DNA of 64,000 nucleotides from Macrolepiota albuminosa (taxonomy: Eukaryota; Basidiomycota; Agaricomycetes; Agaricales; Agaricaceae). Made by a program: the position numbers and the translations under genes. The DNA is taken from NCBI GenBank assembly GCA_027475525.1, contig JAMWFC010000077.1, forward strand, positions 62,001 to 126,000, written 5' to 3'. The stretch's first letter is position 1, and every line of letters starts with the position of its first letter. Of the stretch, positions 35,992-48,636 are shown piece after piece. The notes under the pieces are model-generated. The model did not search any database. It saw only the letters and a program-made list of their open reading frames with translations, and had not been told where the DNA came from.

Positions 35992-37038
35992 TTGAACTAC
36001 ATCTTGACCTTCAACCACTATCATGAAACCTATTCCTTCTGCACAACACTCTACTGTTGCTTCTCTTCTTTCTCAAGGGTATTCTCTGGTCAGATTGGGG
36101 CTCAAACTGGTCTAGGGAAGTCTACTACTGGGAGGATTGGTAGAAAGTTGGAGATGGACAAGGAAAACCATCCTGGAGGCTGTTCTGCTAAGCTTACTCC
36201 ATGTGATAAACAGGCTATTGTTCGACAAATCTCAACTGGGAGACTTGATACAGCTGTCCAGGCCACTAATTTTATCAACAACATCATTTCCAACCCTGTC
36301 TCTTCCAAGACTGTCTGGAATGTGTTGAAGGAGGAGGGGTATTGGTCTGCTACCAAGAGAAAAGTTCCTATGCTCAAAGCTAAACATTGACAACTACAGC
36401 TTAAATGGGCTCAGAAGCATCAGAACTGGACTATAGAAGACTAGAAAAGGGTGTTGTGGACAGATGAAACAAAGATTAACAGGATTGGATCAGATGGGAA
36501 GCAGTATGTGTAGAAGCTACAAGGAGAAGACATTTCAGACCAAACAACTACACCTACTGTGAAGCATGGAGGAGGGAATAATCTCATGGTATGGGGCTGT
36601 ATGAGTTGGAATGGGGTAGAAAAGCTTGTAGAGGTGGTGAGGATCATGAATGCAGAGCAGTACTGTGAAATTTTAGATGATGGAGCAAAGGAGAACTTTG
36701 AGAAGTTGGAGATGGAGGAGGGTGCCCACTACTTTCAACAGGACAATGACTCCAAACACAACTCCAAGAGGGCTGACAAGTGGTTTGAGGACAACAACTT
36801 TAATGTCCTTTGGTGGCCAGCCCAATCTCCTGATCTCAACCCTATTGAACATCTCTGGGAGTACCTCAAAGAGCAACTTAGGCAGTATGAAACACCTCAT
36901 GGTGTGCATGAATTATGGGAGAGGGTTGCAAAGGAATGGGATGAAATATTACCAGAGGTATGCCAAAGACTAATAGAAAGCATGCCTAGAAGAATTCAAG
37001 CAGTTATCAAGGCAAATGGAGGACATACAAAGTACTAG
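35992..37038 (+). pseudogene. Tc1-like DDE transposase (broken)
   Basis: Cut-and-paste transposase. The N-terminal helix-turn-helix region includes STTGRIGRKLEMDKENHPGG. DDE residues appear in WTDETKINRIGSDG (first Asp), YFQQDNDSKHNS (second Asp) and SPDLNPIEHLWEYLKEQL (the third acidic residue as Glu). The frame is interrupted after LKAKH (TGA at 36388-36390), after WTIED (TAG, where the family has Trp) and after GKQYV (TAG, Trp expected). No frameshift is evident between 36077 and the TAG or TAA end at 37036-37038. The upstream start is unclear because the frame before 36077 looks intronic or noncoding. The element can no longer make its own transposase. Confidence 0.9.
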
Positions 37039-37046
37039 ATACCAAA

Positions 37047-37265
37047 ATTAGAGATGCTCAAAAAACTGTCCCAATGAGTGAATATTTTGAAATGGCTATT
37101 GCTCCATCAGTTTTGATCTTGATTACATAAACCTACATTCATTTTGTAGCTACGATGCCATAGTACTTTACATGATTTAATCAGGATTTTAAGTACTTCC
37201 CATCCTTCATGCCAATGTCATCTTTCAAAAAGTATGAAACATTGGGACAGTTTTTTGAGCCACTG
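37047..37265 (-). repeat. Tc1 right terminal inverted repeat
   Basis: Complement of the left repeat with a handful of substitutions; ends at the TA duplication. Confidence 0.9.
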
Positions 37266-37439
37266 TATATTGTAGTTTATCTCGTGGCGCTGTTGTTTAT
37301 TTTTTTTCTTTTATAAACTTAATATCGTGTAGACCATCAAATAAAATGGTATATCCAGTGTCTCTAGTGCTTCAAAAGATTAAGATTGTTAAGTTGTTTA
37401 CCACGCAGTAGCCTATAAAAACGCTCAAGCCAGTGTTTG

Positions 37440-37620
37440 TATTTATTTCAAGCTATAGTACCCTGCTGCTGTAAGCTATTGCTCCAGCTATGGTTTACAT
37501 AAGCTGTTGCTACAGCAATATTTTATGTAAGTGGTTGCTCCAGCGATGATTTATGTAATCTGCCACTCCGTTATATTTTATGCAAGCTCCAGCAATGATT
37601 TATGTAATATGCCAGTCCAT
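37440..37620 (-). repeat. Helitron-end minisatellite, left (inverted orientation)
   Basis: Degenerate ~30-bp units of the form GTTGCTCCAGC(A/G)ATG(A/G)TTTA(T/C)ATAAGCT. They are the reverse complement of the array at 45400-45660. The array lies just outside the stop-side end of the Helitron reading frame. Confidence 0.75.
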
Positions 37621-37628
37621 TGACGTGA

Positions 37629-40600
37629 TCACTCCGTCCTGATGTATACAGCCAATGTGGCTGTCCTGGAATTGCACTTTGACATATCAATCAAGCTAGT
37701 AGATTTACTTTCCCTTATCATTTTATGTCCAGTTGTCAATCCGTTGTAATACCAAGATTTGTTGGATGCAGATACATAGCGGCTTGAAAAATGAGAGTTG
37801 CCAAAATATATAACTCCTTTTAGTGTGTACTTACTCACACTCGCAGAATCAACCATCGTGATTTCAAGCCTCTTATCCACATTAACTGATACGCTTGATA
37901 TATCGAAATAGACAATCGGAGGAGCCATCAAAAACTGAGAAACCTTGATTAGTCGTCTCGCACACGAATCACACCTTGTGCTTGTATAGCACCAAAAATC
38001 ATCAACATGCTCACGAATGGATGGTCTTCCTGGCGTCAGTATGATCATTACTGATTTTGATTTAACTCTCTGATGGGCCGTGGCATGGTGAGCTGGACAG
38101 ATCATAAACGAATCAAGCACATCTGATGTGTTGACAGACAGTTCGTTAATCAACGAGTGTACAGATGTGTATTCACCAAATGGGAACTCTGTGTGATTCC
38201 TCTGAGACAGCTTGGTCCAAAGCCATTCCCTGGTCTCCTCAAGGGCCTCATGATCTCCCGGTGCAATACTATGGAAATCTTTCACTAGATGTTTGTTTAG
38301 ACGTGGGCTCGATGTACTAAGCTTTTGAGACCATTCTAGAGGGTCTTCTCACCATAAGTTGTATATAATAGACAATATGGAATCGTATGCGCAACTGTTC
38401 AGCTTTCATGAACAGGCAAAGGGGGGACAAGTACCTTGCAAAATAGACAGACTATCTGCATGACTCAACCGTTGGCGTTTGCTTGGACCATGCTCAATAT
38501 CTTCCTGTATCTTCCATTTTACTGTGCTACATGGATCCTTATATACCTTGGCCCCTCTGGCAGGAATAAAAGTGTTTTTGGGCAATGGTCTTTCTTGCAG
38601 TGGTCTTTCTCTTGATATTATATGCCAATTTATATCTATGTACCCTGAATCATCAAATTGATCGTTTTTACTCTATCTCAGGGACAGATGCAAATGAGGA
38701 GGAAAGTAGGTGTCGCTTTTGCATCGTCTAAATGATGCTATCAAATCGGACCGTTTTGGAGCGTCATGGAAACCCTTTGGCAGCTTCTCTACATACCTCA
38801 GCCTTGTTATCTCATCCAGCAACTCCAAATCCCAGAACTCCTTGCGTAGTGCGCCAGTTGCTTTTCCTTGAATGACAGTTCTGTCAAATCTGCGTATTAT
38901 AATAGTTCTGGCTGCAGTAGCGCTTTGGGACAGTGCTGTATAGTAAGCCTGATGGGATTGACATTTGAACAAGTCAACAGAATTGAAAGGCCTAGTCTTC
39001 CTTTGGCTAGCGTAATCGGTTATAGCATAGTTGACAAGTATTTCGACTTGTGATTGCAAAATTGTAATCTTTTGGTTGTTAGGTAGACTGCATTCAGTCG
39101 AAACTGTGCTTCTAGTTATTGGTACTACGTCTTCAGAAAGACTTTCTATCTATACGTGGTGCAGTGGATTCTTCAGTTTTACAAACAGTGTGTCTATCAT
39201 ACGTTGACCAACAGAACCCGTACACGACTTCCATCCATATACGTAACCTTCTTGACCATTTGTGATACAGAGCTCTGTGGCAATGTTAGTCTTGATGATA
39301 ATAGGTAAGCCGACGCATAGCGACAGTTTGCCTGCAACTTGACCAGATGTGGATGAAGGAGGCTGCTCCCATAAAATATTCTGAATAGAGGAGTGTAGAG
39401 GAACTCTGTTTCTACCTGATGCTCCTCGACCTTTACCTTTGCATGTGCTCTCATCACCCTTGTCAAGTACAGTATCTTTGCTAAAGAAATCTGTCAGCTC
39501 AAGCCCACTCTCCAGGGCAAATCTACTACTTCCAACCACATTGACAGCATCTTTATCTATGTTGTGTGCTGTTATGATAGACACATTATGGAAGTCATCA
39601 TTGAGAAGCGAGGAGTCTGAAAGATTGGAGACTCGCCGAGACTCCAGGAACTGGATATCGTCTTTGGTGCATGCTCAATACCTCATGTTAGCGAGGGCCA
39701 TTCTAAAGGATTTGTCGTCTGGACTTTGCATTGTCTGTCTCATATTCTGTCTCAATATGACTACTGCAGTAACCTGGTGCCAAACTGCTTTACCCAATGC
39801 AGCCTTTTGTTCGTTCAGATCGATAGATCGCATACCCACACTGCGACTGTACAGCGCTGCATTCTCACGGCCAGTTACTGGCGGCAGCTGGGCAAAATCG
39901 CCAGCAAACACCATGTTCATACTGCCAAAAGAGAGGTGCGACAGACCTGTAATCTGAGTAAGGCACACTGATATCTTGTATATATCCCTGCAAGACAACA
40001 TGGATACTTCGTTGAAAAATACATATTGCACCCCGATAAGGCACAACTTTACTTGAGCCAGTTGTGCCGGAGAGTCACATACCATATCATTAATTCCAAA
40101 CAGATAATGGTAAGTCGATCCACCTAACAGTGATGCTGCAGTGCCGGTAGGAGCAACCACTGCAAACCTATGAGATTCTCCACGGGCTGCAAAGTATTGG
40201 GACAGCACCTTAAGCACCTGTGTTTTCCTGGTGCCCCCCATACCCCCCCATATACATTCTCAACTGTTCGGGGCTAGAAGTGGCAGCGTGGTTAGCCACT
40301 ATTCTAAATGCTCTGATTTGTTCCTCATTGAGATTGAAACTGGTAGTAATTTCGGATATGGTGGGTTCCCATTTGATATTTAAATGTTTTTTCTCTAGGA
40401 AACTACGATCACATACTTCCACAATGCCCAGCTTGTTTTGTTCATCTGATCTTCCAACACGCTGTTCATGAACAGACAACATGTCTTTTTGCCTATCTTT
40501 TAGTATGGATGCACGAGTTTCACTGACCTTATGTCTCCAGTAAGTACCGGGCATGTCTGACACCGAAGGTGAATGCTTCGTTGTATCAGGGGAGGTTTGG

Positions 40601-43600
40601 GCCATTACAGGCTTATCCCAATTCAGGTTCGTCATGGTGGAAGTCATAATAGCCATGTCTCTCCGACGTTTTAATTCGGTTTTGCCAATCTCATTACTAC
40701 AGTCAAGGTCTATCCCGTAGTCCTCAGGTTGTCCGTTATCTTTGTTGTCCATATAATCCTTTTGTTCGATATCTCTGACATTGGAAACTGAATTGTCCAT
40801 TCCCGGGAATGCCATACTGCCTCGCTTCAGTTGTGCATAGAAGTCCTCACGGGCATCTATATACTCATACTTAATATTTATATTAGCCATAAGACACAAT
40901 TGCCTTTTGGTAAAATGGTGGTTGTCAAATGCTGTGCTCTATAAATCATACTTGTTTTTTAAATCAGCACCTGAACGCCAAGGCTTGAATAAGGTAAGCA
41001 TTGTGACGCAGTATTTGTCTCTATCCCCTTTATCACGCCTTGGAAGAGTAGGACCTATGAAATTGGGCACGCGCTTCTGCCCTGGCGGATACACAAGGGT
41101 AGCATGAGAGTCCAACAAGGGATGATCATCTGTAAAGTTGACGGTCAGTGTGTTGGCCGTTTTAGACTTGGAACTTTTGTTCCCTCTATGAGTGGATTTT
41201 ACTCGTTCGCATCTAGAAGCCCATTCGTACAATGCCATGTTGTGCAATTCTATGCCACGGTATATGTAGTCAAACACAGAAGATAGTCCCACTACTCGGC
41301 ATTTCTTTCTGATGATCGCTATTTTGTCAGATCCGTATGAACTGTCAGTTGGCTGATCTTTGGGCCAAGCACGTTTGACCTCGTGGACGAAGCTGGGCCA
41401 ATGAAGATTGGTGAATTTATGGTCGGTGTAATGATCGGGGTTACCAAGAAGGTACATACATATCATCGGGGAACCCATTTCTGACTTTGCACTCATTACA
41501 TTGGCCATTTTTGTCATGAGAGACCTTGCTTTTTCTTGCTGTGGGAGAGGTCCATTAACAATATCTTGGTATTTTGTGAGCACTGTGCCAACGGCCTCAA
41601 ATGCTGTGTACGTTTTAAGCGATGATTTAGTTATATATTTAGTGACATATAAAAGGACACCCCTGACCGCCGTTCCCGAACGAAGACTAGTTACATCAGT
41701 GTTGCATCTAAACAAATAACTCAAAGATGCGGTGAATGTATTCAGCCATGGTTTCGCTTTACGCATATTGAGCGCACCTGTTAGAGGGTTGACTTCAGTC
41801 TGTTGGAAGAGTTCTTTGGGAAACCGAGCCTTACATCTGCCCCATTTGTTGTCTAGACATCCTTTATTCTCTTTGCCTAATTTTTTACTTCCATCCTTCT
41901 TATATGATGTATGGCAGGTATGCACATTTGACCTAAATACAATGTCATCTACAGTGTTATGGAACTGAGTCCACCAATTAGACGTCTCCTCACATCCAAT
42001 ACACTCCTGGGGTGGTGCCTGAGGGTCAGATTGACCAGCATCAGGTATACTGTCCATAGAAGCATCACAGGCTGTTGGTACTGGGAGTCTGTTGATTGAA
42101 GTTTCTTGTTTACTCCGACACAAATGATCAGGAGGAGGGGGCTATTCTGGCATCTTCTTGGATTTTTCAATGTTATCTATTACTTGGTCCATCGTCCCTG
42201 TAAGGAAGTCGCCGGTGAAGGCAGATTCCAGATATTCTACTAGGGCCCTCTGAAAGTCAGATGAGGAGTCCATGATTTTCCAATGAGCTTCCTCAGGTGA
42301 TAGACTTCCACGAAGCCAAAGAAGCATATGCAGATGCAAGTTAAGTCTACCTTGCTGCTTGACTGTCCCGTAGTATGCAGACATGTGACCATACAAGCCT
42401 TCGTGCTCAGTATCAACACCCAATATGTGCTTTATGAAAGCAGACACCATAAAATGAAAAAATCTGGCCCCTGCAACAGGATTACGTGCAATAAGTCGAT
42501 ATGCAGTGTCAGAAGGCAACAATACATCAGGTTCAAACTTTATATTATCACTGGCATAGTACAGACATATAGGGTGTCTGATATCCACAGGCGACAACGT
42601 TATAAACCAAGAAGGTGCACCTTTGTCAATCACTAATAACCATATCTCATTCTTCATATGCTTTTTTTTTATTGGAGATCCGTCAATCTGGCCCGACACA
42701 GCATCAACGTCTTCAATAACTTTGAAACATTTCTGTTCCTCCTGGTTCGTGGGCTTGATAATCTCGCCTTTGGCCATATGATCAGCCATACTTCTGAGTA
42801 ATTCCACGTCAAGCCTTGCTATGTGTTCAGCAATATGAGGAAAGTCGTTTCTTTCAATCGCCAGAAAGCCCCCTGTAGTTGTGGCTCTGATCTGCTCATG
42901 ACTGAATGCTGCAAAAAGAAAGCCAGTATCTCTCTGAAACCGCTTATTGTGATACATGAGCAGATTGCCTTTGTGAATCTTAACAGAGACACAGCCTTTT
43001 ACACAGCCTGGACCCCCAAAGCCATACAGAAACAACCAGGGAAACATTTGGGAATAAACAGTTGCATCCTTCATCCAATTAACCGGATGGGATGAATGTC
43101 CAACTAGCAGTGCTTTGCCATTGGAGTGTCAGTGCTTCAAAGCAATGCCTTTAAGCTCATCTTTTGTTTTTGCTGATAGGCTCTCCTCCGTCAGTCCATG
43201 CACGACAAAAGGACAATCACCGGCTGATATCTCATTGTCTCCGTCAACCTTGTAAACAGCAGGGTCAACTGTTCTGTTTTCCTCCAGAGACTCTTTGTAA
43301 ACGACCTTTACAGGTGGTGTATCTTCTGGATAGTCGTCAAGATTGCTATCACATATTTCAATGTCCGTATAAGCAGAGTGATTAAGCTTGAGCCATTCCA
43401 ATGCCTGCTTCACAGCGTTTCAGCGGACAAGCAAAGGCAATTGTTTGAGATCTTCCCCAGTAGGCTGACAAGGCCCTGTAAATAGAATAGCTAAAACATC
43501 ATCCATGTCAGCCCTCAGAGGAGGCAGTACATGGTAAACCTTTTCAACGGGAGATTCAAAAGCAATCAAATGTGCGTTTATTTTGCTGAGACCCAAGGAC

Positions 43601-44532
43601 GACACACATGTGAAACAGAGAGACCTGCATACTTTGGTGACAAGGAGCTGTTCAACCCAATTTAAATGGGATAAAATAACTGGAACAGCACCAATCCAAA
43701 AACTGTTTGCAAGTGCATACTTAGGAACTTTGCCCTTCAACAATGGGATCCTGCACTCTGAACAGACAGAATTGCATCTATGATCCAACACTGGGCCTTT
43801 TATTTCTCTCACAGATTCCGTTCCTGAATGCCTCTCCACTCTGGTAACTCCTTTGGCGGATAACACACCAAGAAACCCTTTCATACTTTTTAGAGTATGC
43901 ATATCCTTAACTGGGCGCAGCAAACCACAAACAGCGCAACCACTTTCTTCTAATTGCGCTGGACCTGTTTCGTTGCAAAAGTCGCGTATGATTTGAGTAG
44001 TTAGGCTTGGTGTAAGAGGCGCAGGAGGAAATTCGGGCTTGTCAGGGCCCCAAACATCTGCCTCAAGAACAACTTCATGCTTTTGATTACACACTACAGA
44101 GCGTCTCAGCGTGTTTCTTGCTTGTGAACTGAGATCAGCCGTCAATACAGTAGACCAACTAATGCATTTCAAGCAACTGTGAGAATTAAATAAATCACTT
44201 GGATGTGACACTCTAAAATGCTTAGGCAGCACAATCCCATGTATACATGCTATGGATTGTAGCTGCTTCAATGTGAGATGTTGTGAAAGGGTAGACAAAG
44301 GCAGCCTAGCATGCACGTATCCTGCAGCAATCGGGTACGACAGCAAACCTACATCATCTGCATGATTGATGAATTTGAATACGTGTTGCGGATTGTGTTT
44401 GCCCTGACTCGTATTGATGTATGTATCTACTTGTGAAAAGGAGAACGCATAGGTTTTACCACCGCCTATAGGTCGCCTGAGGACACGTTTAGGTTTACGA
44501 AGCGATCTTTGACATCTGAGGGACTTGCACAT
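37629..44532 (-). pseudogene. Helitron polyprotein: DUF6570-like, Rep, Pif1 helicase, ubiquitin-peptidase-like C-terminus
   Basis: One frame of about 2,300 codons. The N-terminal Cys-rich DUF6570-like part (44532-43130) includes ALANSFWIGAVP. Rep/Helitron-like N (43100-40940) has HUH residues in RLNLHLHMLLW and the two-Tyr motif YVTKYITK. Pif1 (40900-38680) has a frameshifted Walker A (MGGxxGGTRKT), FNEVSML, FAGDFAQLPPV, RQNMRQ, TNGQEGYVYGW and ALSQSATAA. The C-terminal part (38450-37629) has a Cys box, NSCAYDSILSIIYNLW, and a candidate His in YFGNSHFSSRY. In-frame stops are at 43420, 43129, 42142, 40939, 39675, 39150, 38673, 38406 and 38349; an extra G in a 7-G run at about 40247-40253 shifts frame. 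Helicase residues are also lost (Walker A Gly to Arg, DE to NE, SR to SQ). Dead. Confidence 0.88.
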
Positions 44533-45399
44533 GGACAATCAACCACTCCTACGGGAAGCTCTAGACACAGATAGATGTGAATACCCTAATATTCTAAGTC
44601 CAGATACCACAAACAATTTTACTGCAGAAAGGGTTGAGCTAATAACGATGTGTTGGTCCAAACAAGGCCACGTATCAGGCAAACGGTATCCACGCAGTAA
44701 GGTTTCAACAGCAAACGTAACATTACATACATTGTTCCTCATCATGCGGTTACACAATATAGAACCTAGGTGGCATCGGTGCAGGCACGCTAGAAAATTG
44801 TGACGGGACATGAGGGATCACATCACAAAAAGTCGCGTTACCCTGCATTGTTTGAACGTTGCTGGAACAGTCGAAAATCTACAATAATATAACCAGGGCA
44901 TATAGAACCAACAAAAAACATAGTATTGATTAGGTATGTTGACCCTAAAAAAGGAAATTACCCAATGTGTGTGTGTCCTGTTGCCTATGGAGTCTTGAAT
45001 TGCAAGGTATGTGCACTGATTTGTGCACATATCAAACCGTACAGTAGTATGCCATTCTGTATAAGTACGATAGCATCATTCAGTATCACGGATCAAGCAT
45101 CGCTCAGTATCATAGATTGAGCATTGCTCAGCATTCGACAGAACACATAGGTATCGAGAGCGCATGGGTTGAATTACTGTAGGCTCACTGTCGACTGTAC
45201 ATGAGATATGTCGCACCAAATTAGATACATGCATACCTTGTGAACGATGCATATTTAAAAACAACAAGCAATATATAGACTGATAGCCAGGCACCGTACA
45301 CAGACAATCTCATCATTGAAATCAATTCACGAGTACAAAACAGGTTACATATGAAGCAACCATCACTATAATCACCTGATCTAATATTACATCATAACT
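44533..45399. other. Helitron 5' flank, no gene seen
   Basis: Upstream of the polyprotein start at 44532. No conserved ORF is seen. It probably holds the Helitron promoter and 5' end. Some near-palindromic CAGTATCA/GATTGAGCA repeats occur near 45075-45130. Confidence 0.4.
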
Positions 45400-45660
45400 C
45401 GAAACCATCAATGGAGCAATAGCTTACATAAACCATGTCCAAAGTAGCAGCTTATATAAACCATTGTTGGGGCGACAGCTTACATAAACCATTGCTGGAG
45501 CAATAGCTTACATAAACCACCATGAGAGCAATAGCATACATAAACCACCGCTAGAGCAACAGCTTGCATAAGCCACTGCTAGAGCGACAGCTCACAAACC
45601 ACTATTAGAGAGACAGCTTACATAAACCACTACTAGAGCAACAGCTTACATAAACAAGCA
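45400..45660 (+). repeat. Helitron-end minisatellite, right
   Basis: About eight units of roughly 30 bp, consensus ACCA(C/T)TGCTGGAGCAACAGCTTACATAA, contiguous with no spacers. Reverse complement of the left array; same orientation as the array at 50880-51030. Confidence 0.85.
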
Positions 45661-46044
45661 TTAACACAGTAAATACCACTGAAGGTAACACGACGAAAGA
45701 TTCAAAGCACGTTGGAAGTACAATTAAATCCAGTGGAGTAACAAACCATTTATACATAGATTTGCCGAAGAAAAGAAAAATCACTCAGTGAACAAACGGT
45801 CAAACAGACAACAGCTCAACAAAAAGTCTATATCGAGACTATCAAAACAATGCAACACAAAAACGACTGCTAAAAGTAACAAGTAAACATCTGATGGCTA
45901 GATGGCTAAGGTCACAACTGAGGTCACAATACGCCCGTCTGCACTGTGCCTCCCAGGCAGAAGGTCGCTGAATGCTATTTTTTTTTTTTTTTTTTTTTTT
46001 GGCACAGTCGACCAATAAAGACAAAGGAGCGGCGAAAGCAGGAA
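45661..46044. other. spacer with poly-T run
   Basis: No gene. A run of about 22 T at 45979-46000 lies beyond the 3' end of the minus-strand gene that stops at 46047; on that strand it is poly-A. Confidence 0.5.
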
Positions 46045-48636
46045 CTACTTACGCCCCTTAGACTTGGCCTTCCCCTTAGTGGCACCGGTGCAGTCCACCA
46101 CAAGAGCAGGTTCAACAAGATGCATCACGTAAGTAGGGTTGTGCAACACAATGACAAACAGCAAGTTCAAGATGAGATACCTGAAAAATGTGAGAACATA
46201 TTCAAACACAACAAACACCAACGTACTTGTGACCACTGGACTCATACCAGTTGGCACTAAAACCAACACTGATGACAGAACCTCAACATTGTTGTTTTCG
46301 TATGGATGCCAAGAAGGAAGAGAATCAAAGTCACTGGGCATAAAACGGAACGGTTGACCGATTTCTACCCTGCCGTCATATACAGGTACTGAGAAAATGT
46401 TAGAACACCATCTGGAAACGAGCATAACAAGAACCTTTTTGATCAAACTCAACAACTGGCTTATACAGATCGGCAACCCCAGCCGATTTGAACACAGGAG
46501 CATCCATCTCGGTAAACATTGAGTTACTCTTTATACCGGAGGGCCTCTTGGACTTAGGGGTCGCGTACCCACCGTCTGAAGTCACATCAAATGCAGAACC
46601 AACAAAAACAACGAATCACGACTCACCAACATTGTATGTAGGGGTTTTACCCTCACCTCAAGTAACAAATGCCACACCATTACCAGAAATAGTACCTCGA
46701 ACACCATCCAGGAGGTTGAAAACACAACCCAAAACAGCAAACTGGTGAAGAGACTCTTGATGGAATTCAACAATCTCAATACGATGCTGACCATACTTGT
46801 CAGATGGACTCCCAACAAGAACAGAACTGTCAAATAAATGCGAGGCAGTTACCACTCCAGATGCTGACCATACTTGTCAGATGGACTCCCAACAAGAACA
46901 GAACTGTCAAATAAATGCGAGGCAGTTACCACTCCAGAGGTAATACAGACACAGAAGGGACCCATCAAATCCCAAAGAGCCAATTGCTGCTTTGGGGCGT
47001 TGAGTTGGACAGGGTCAGTCCTGGCCAAGTTAACGTAGAAGGTGTGACAATTGAATAAAAGAGAAGACGACAACGAACTATTAAAAAAGTCATATATAAG
47101 AACAGAAAAAAATACAAAACAAGAAGCAAAACACACATCCAATTGTCTTCATTCATATGCTCAGCAACAACACCAATGCATGCGTAACAGATTTTACCAT
47201 CACTGTTCATTTTGTCATATCCAAAAGGCTGGATTATGAGTTGTTTTCTGATGACAAGTTGAGTAAATGCAAGCAAAATAGTAGATGTTGGTCCGCACTT
47301 AAGGAACGGCAGTCCTTGATAAGTCGACACCATAAACTTTTCTTGGATAGAAGGCTGCATGACCACATCCACTGCAAGCTCTTCCACAGGATCAAGACAA
47401 GGATCAATGCTGCAGCAAGACATCAACAAATGAGGTACAGAGATGAAGGGAAGAAAATAAAATAAAATAAAATAAACATACAGTTCAACAGCATCTGAGC
47501 AGACAATCAAAAGCGGAGCAGCCAAAGCAGACAAAATGGGGATGGGAGGCATGGGAGACTTGCCATCTTCCGACAATCCATAATCGGGAGCAGAACTATC
47601 ATTGACAATAAAGTCCGATAGCGTGTCACTATTATTGTCCGCAACATCCCAATCGTCAATGTTATCATCGCCCGCCGTGACAACAAGAGGCTTCTTAACA
47701 AGCAGCCTCGGTACGGGCTGCTTAGCAATCCTATACCAAAGCAAAAAGAATAAAATGAGCACAAGCAAATAACAGAAGAAACAATCCACACTGACACAAC
47801 AGGCAAGTCATCATCGTCATCATCAGACAATTCAACAAGTTTTTTTGGTGCAAATTTGTCATCCAAATTTGGACTAGCAGCCTTGGCTGCAGCTCTGGCA
47901 CGTGACCTTTTAGGGCTTGACTGGCTCGCAAACAAAGCCTTCTCCGTCATGGTATGAGAGCACCTTGAGAGTGCAAAACATAAGGCAAACCGTGCATAAA
48001 CGTGAACAAATCAGAAATCATGTACACAGCACGACTACTTGACAAGGTTGCATCTTCAGCAGTCAATCCAGCCATAGCCTGACTACATAGCAGCAGTCAA
48101 GCAAAGTAACAAGGAAAACGGAGATACAAACATGACAGGTGTATCAACGGACAGAATGGACACAGCTCTCTTTTTCTTGGGTGACGGCATGGCAGGAACA
48201 CTAACAGAACTGACACCAAGACATTAAGTAAAATGATAGTCACAAATACAACAAGTAACACATGAACCCATCATGTGAAGCAGAAACCTTTCGCTTAGAC
48301 GGCAACCTGCCATCAATAGACCTAAAGAACATTAGCATTACAGATTACAACACAAAAAGAGTACTTACCCAGCAGATGGTTTGCCTGTTTCAGATCTAGA
48401 AGCTGTTGCCGCAGAAACGCTATCAAATATGCTACAATAAGCAAATTAGCAAGACCGACTGGAACTGAAAGAGCTGTACACATGCTTGCAACCTATCCGT
48501 ACTCCTGCACCGAGGACAACAAGTTTTTTTCTTTAAAAAAAAATCAAAGACACCAATATAAAACACACATGGTCTTGAGTTGGTCAACAAGTGTCTGAGC
48601 CTTATTCTCTTCAGACTTTATCTTGCGAGGGGGCAT
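46045..48636 (-). CDS. uncharacterised multi-exon protein
   Basis: Function unknown; I recall similar hypothetical proteins near transposons in other Agaricomycetes, not verified. The proposed start MPPRKIKSEENKAQTLVDQL at 48636 is followed by short exons, including a nuclear-signal-like MPSPKKKRAVSILSVDTP (about 48190-48130). Then come an acidic stretch ending LVELSDDDDDDLPVV (47950-47800), a frame KQPVPRLLVKKPLVVTAGDDNIDDWDVADN (47730 down), DPVEELAVDVVMQPSIQEKF, ARTDPVQLNAPKQQLALWDLMG, a conserved-looking core and a C-terminal YDGRVEIGQPFRFMPSDFDSLPSWHPYENNN ending GKAKSKGRK. Introns of 50-90 bp with GT-AG ends separate these, but not every junction is resolved, and a second start at 47950 would make two genes. 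A 77-bp duplication (46784) breaks one exon. No in-frame stop was found otherwise, unlike nearby elements. Confidence 0.55.
46784..46937. repeat. 77-bp tandem duplication (likely assembly artefact) no. 11
   Basis: Unit atgctgaccatacttgtcag... at 46784 and again at 46861. Removing one copy joins minus-strand frames ending at 46849 and 46658. Confidence 0.9.

Larger units (their letters stand above)
35663..37265 (+). mobile_element. Tc1/mariner-type element with long inverted repeats
   Basis: A TA target duplication sits at 35661-35662 and 37266-37267. The ends are CAGTGGCTCAAAAAACTGTC and its complement. Total 1,603 bp with one transposase pseudogene. Confidence 0.93.
37440..45660 (-). mobile_element. 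Helitron, autonomous type but inactivated
   Basis: A minus-strand Rep-helicase reading frame is bounded by inverted ~30-bp minisatellites. Exact TC and CTRR termini were not identified, so the limits are approximate. Unlike the retroelements nearby it has no LTR or target duplication. Confidence 0.8.

Noticed and set aside
45400..45660. Regularly repeated ~30-mers that could be taken for a CRISPR array
   Set aside because: Units are contiguous and degenerate with no unique spacers, the genome is eukaryotic, and the same units occur at Helitron ends.
45979..46000. Poly-T run as a terminator or retroposon tail
   Set aside because: No RNA polymerase III gene or LINE sequence is next to it; it may be simple slippage.
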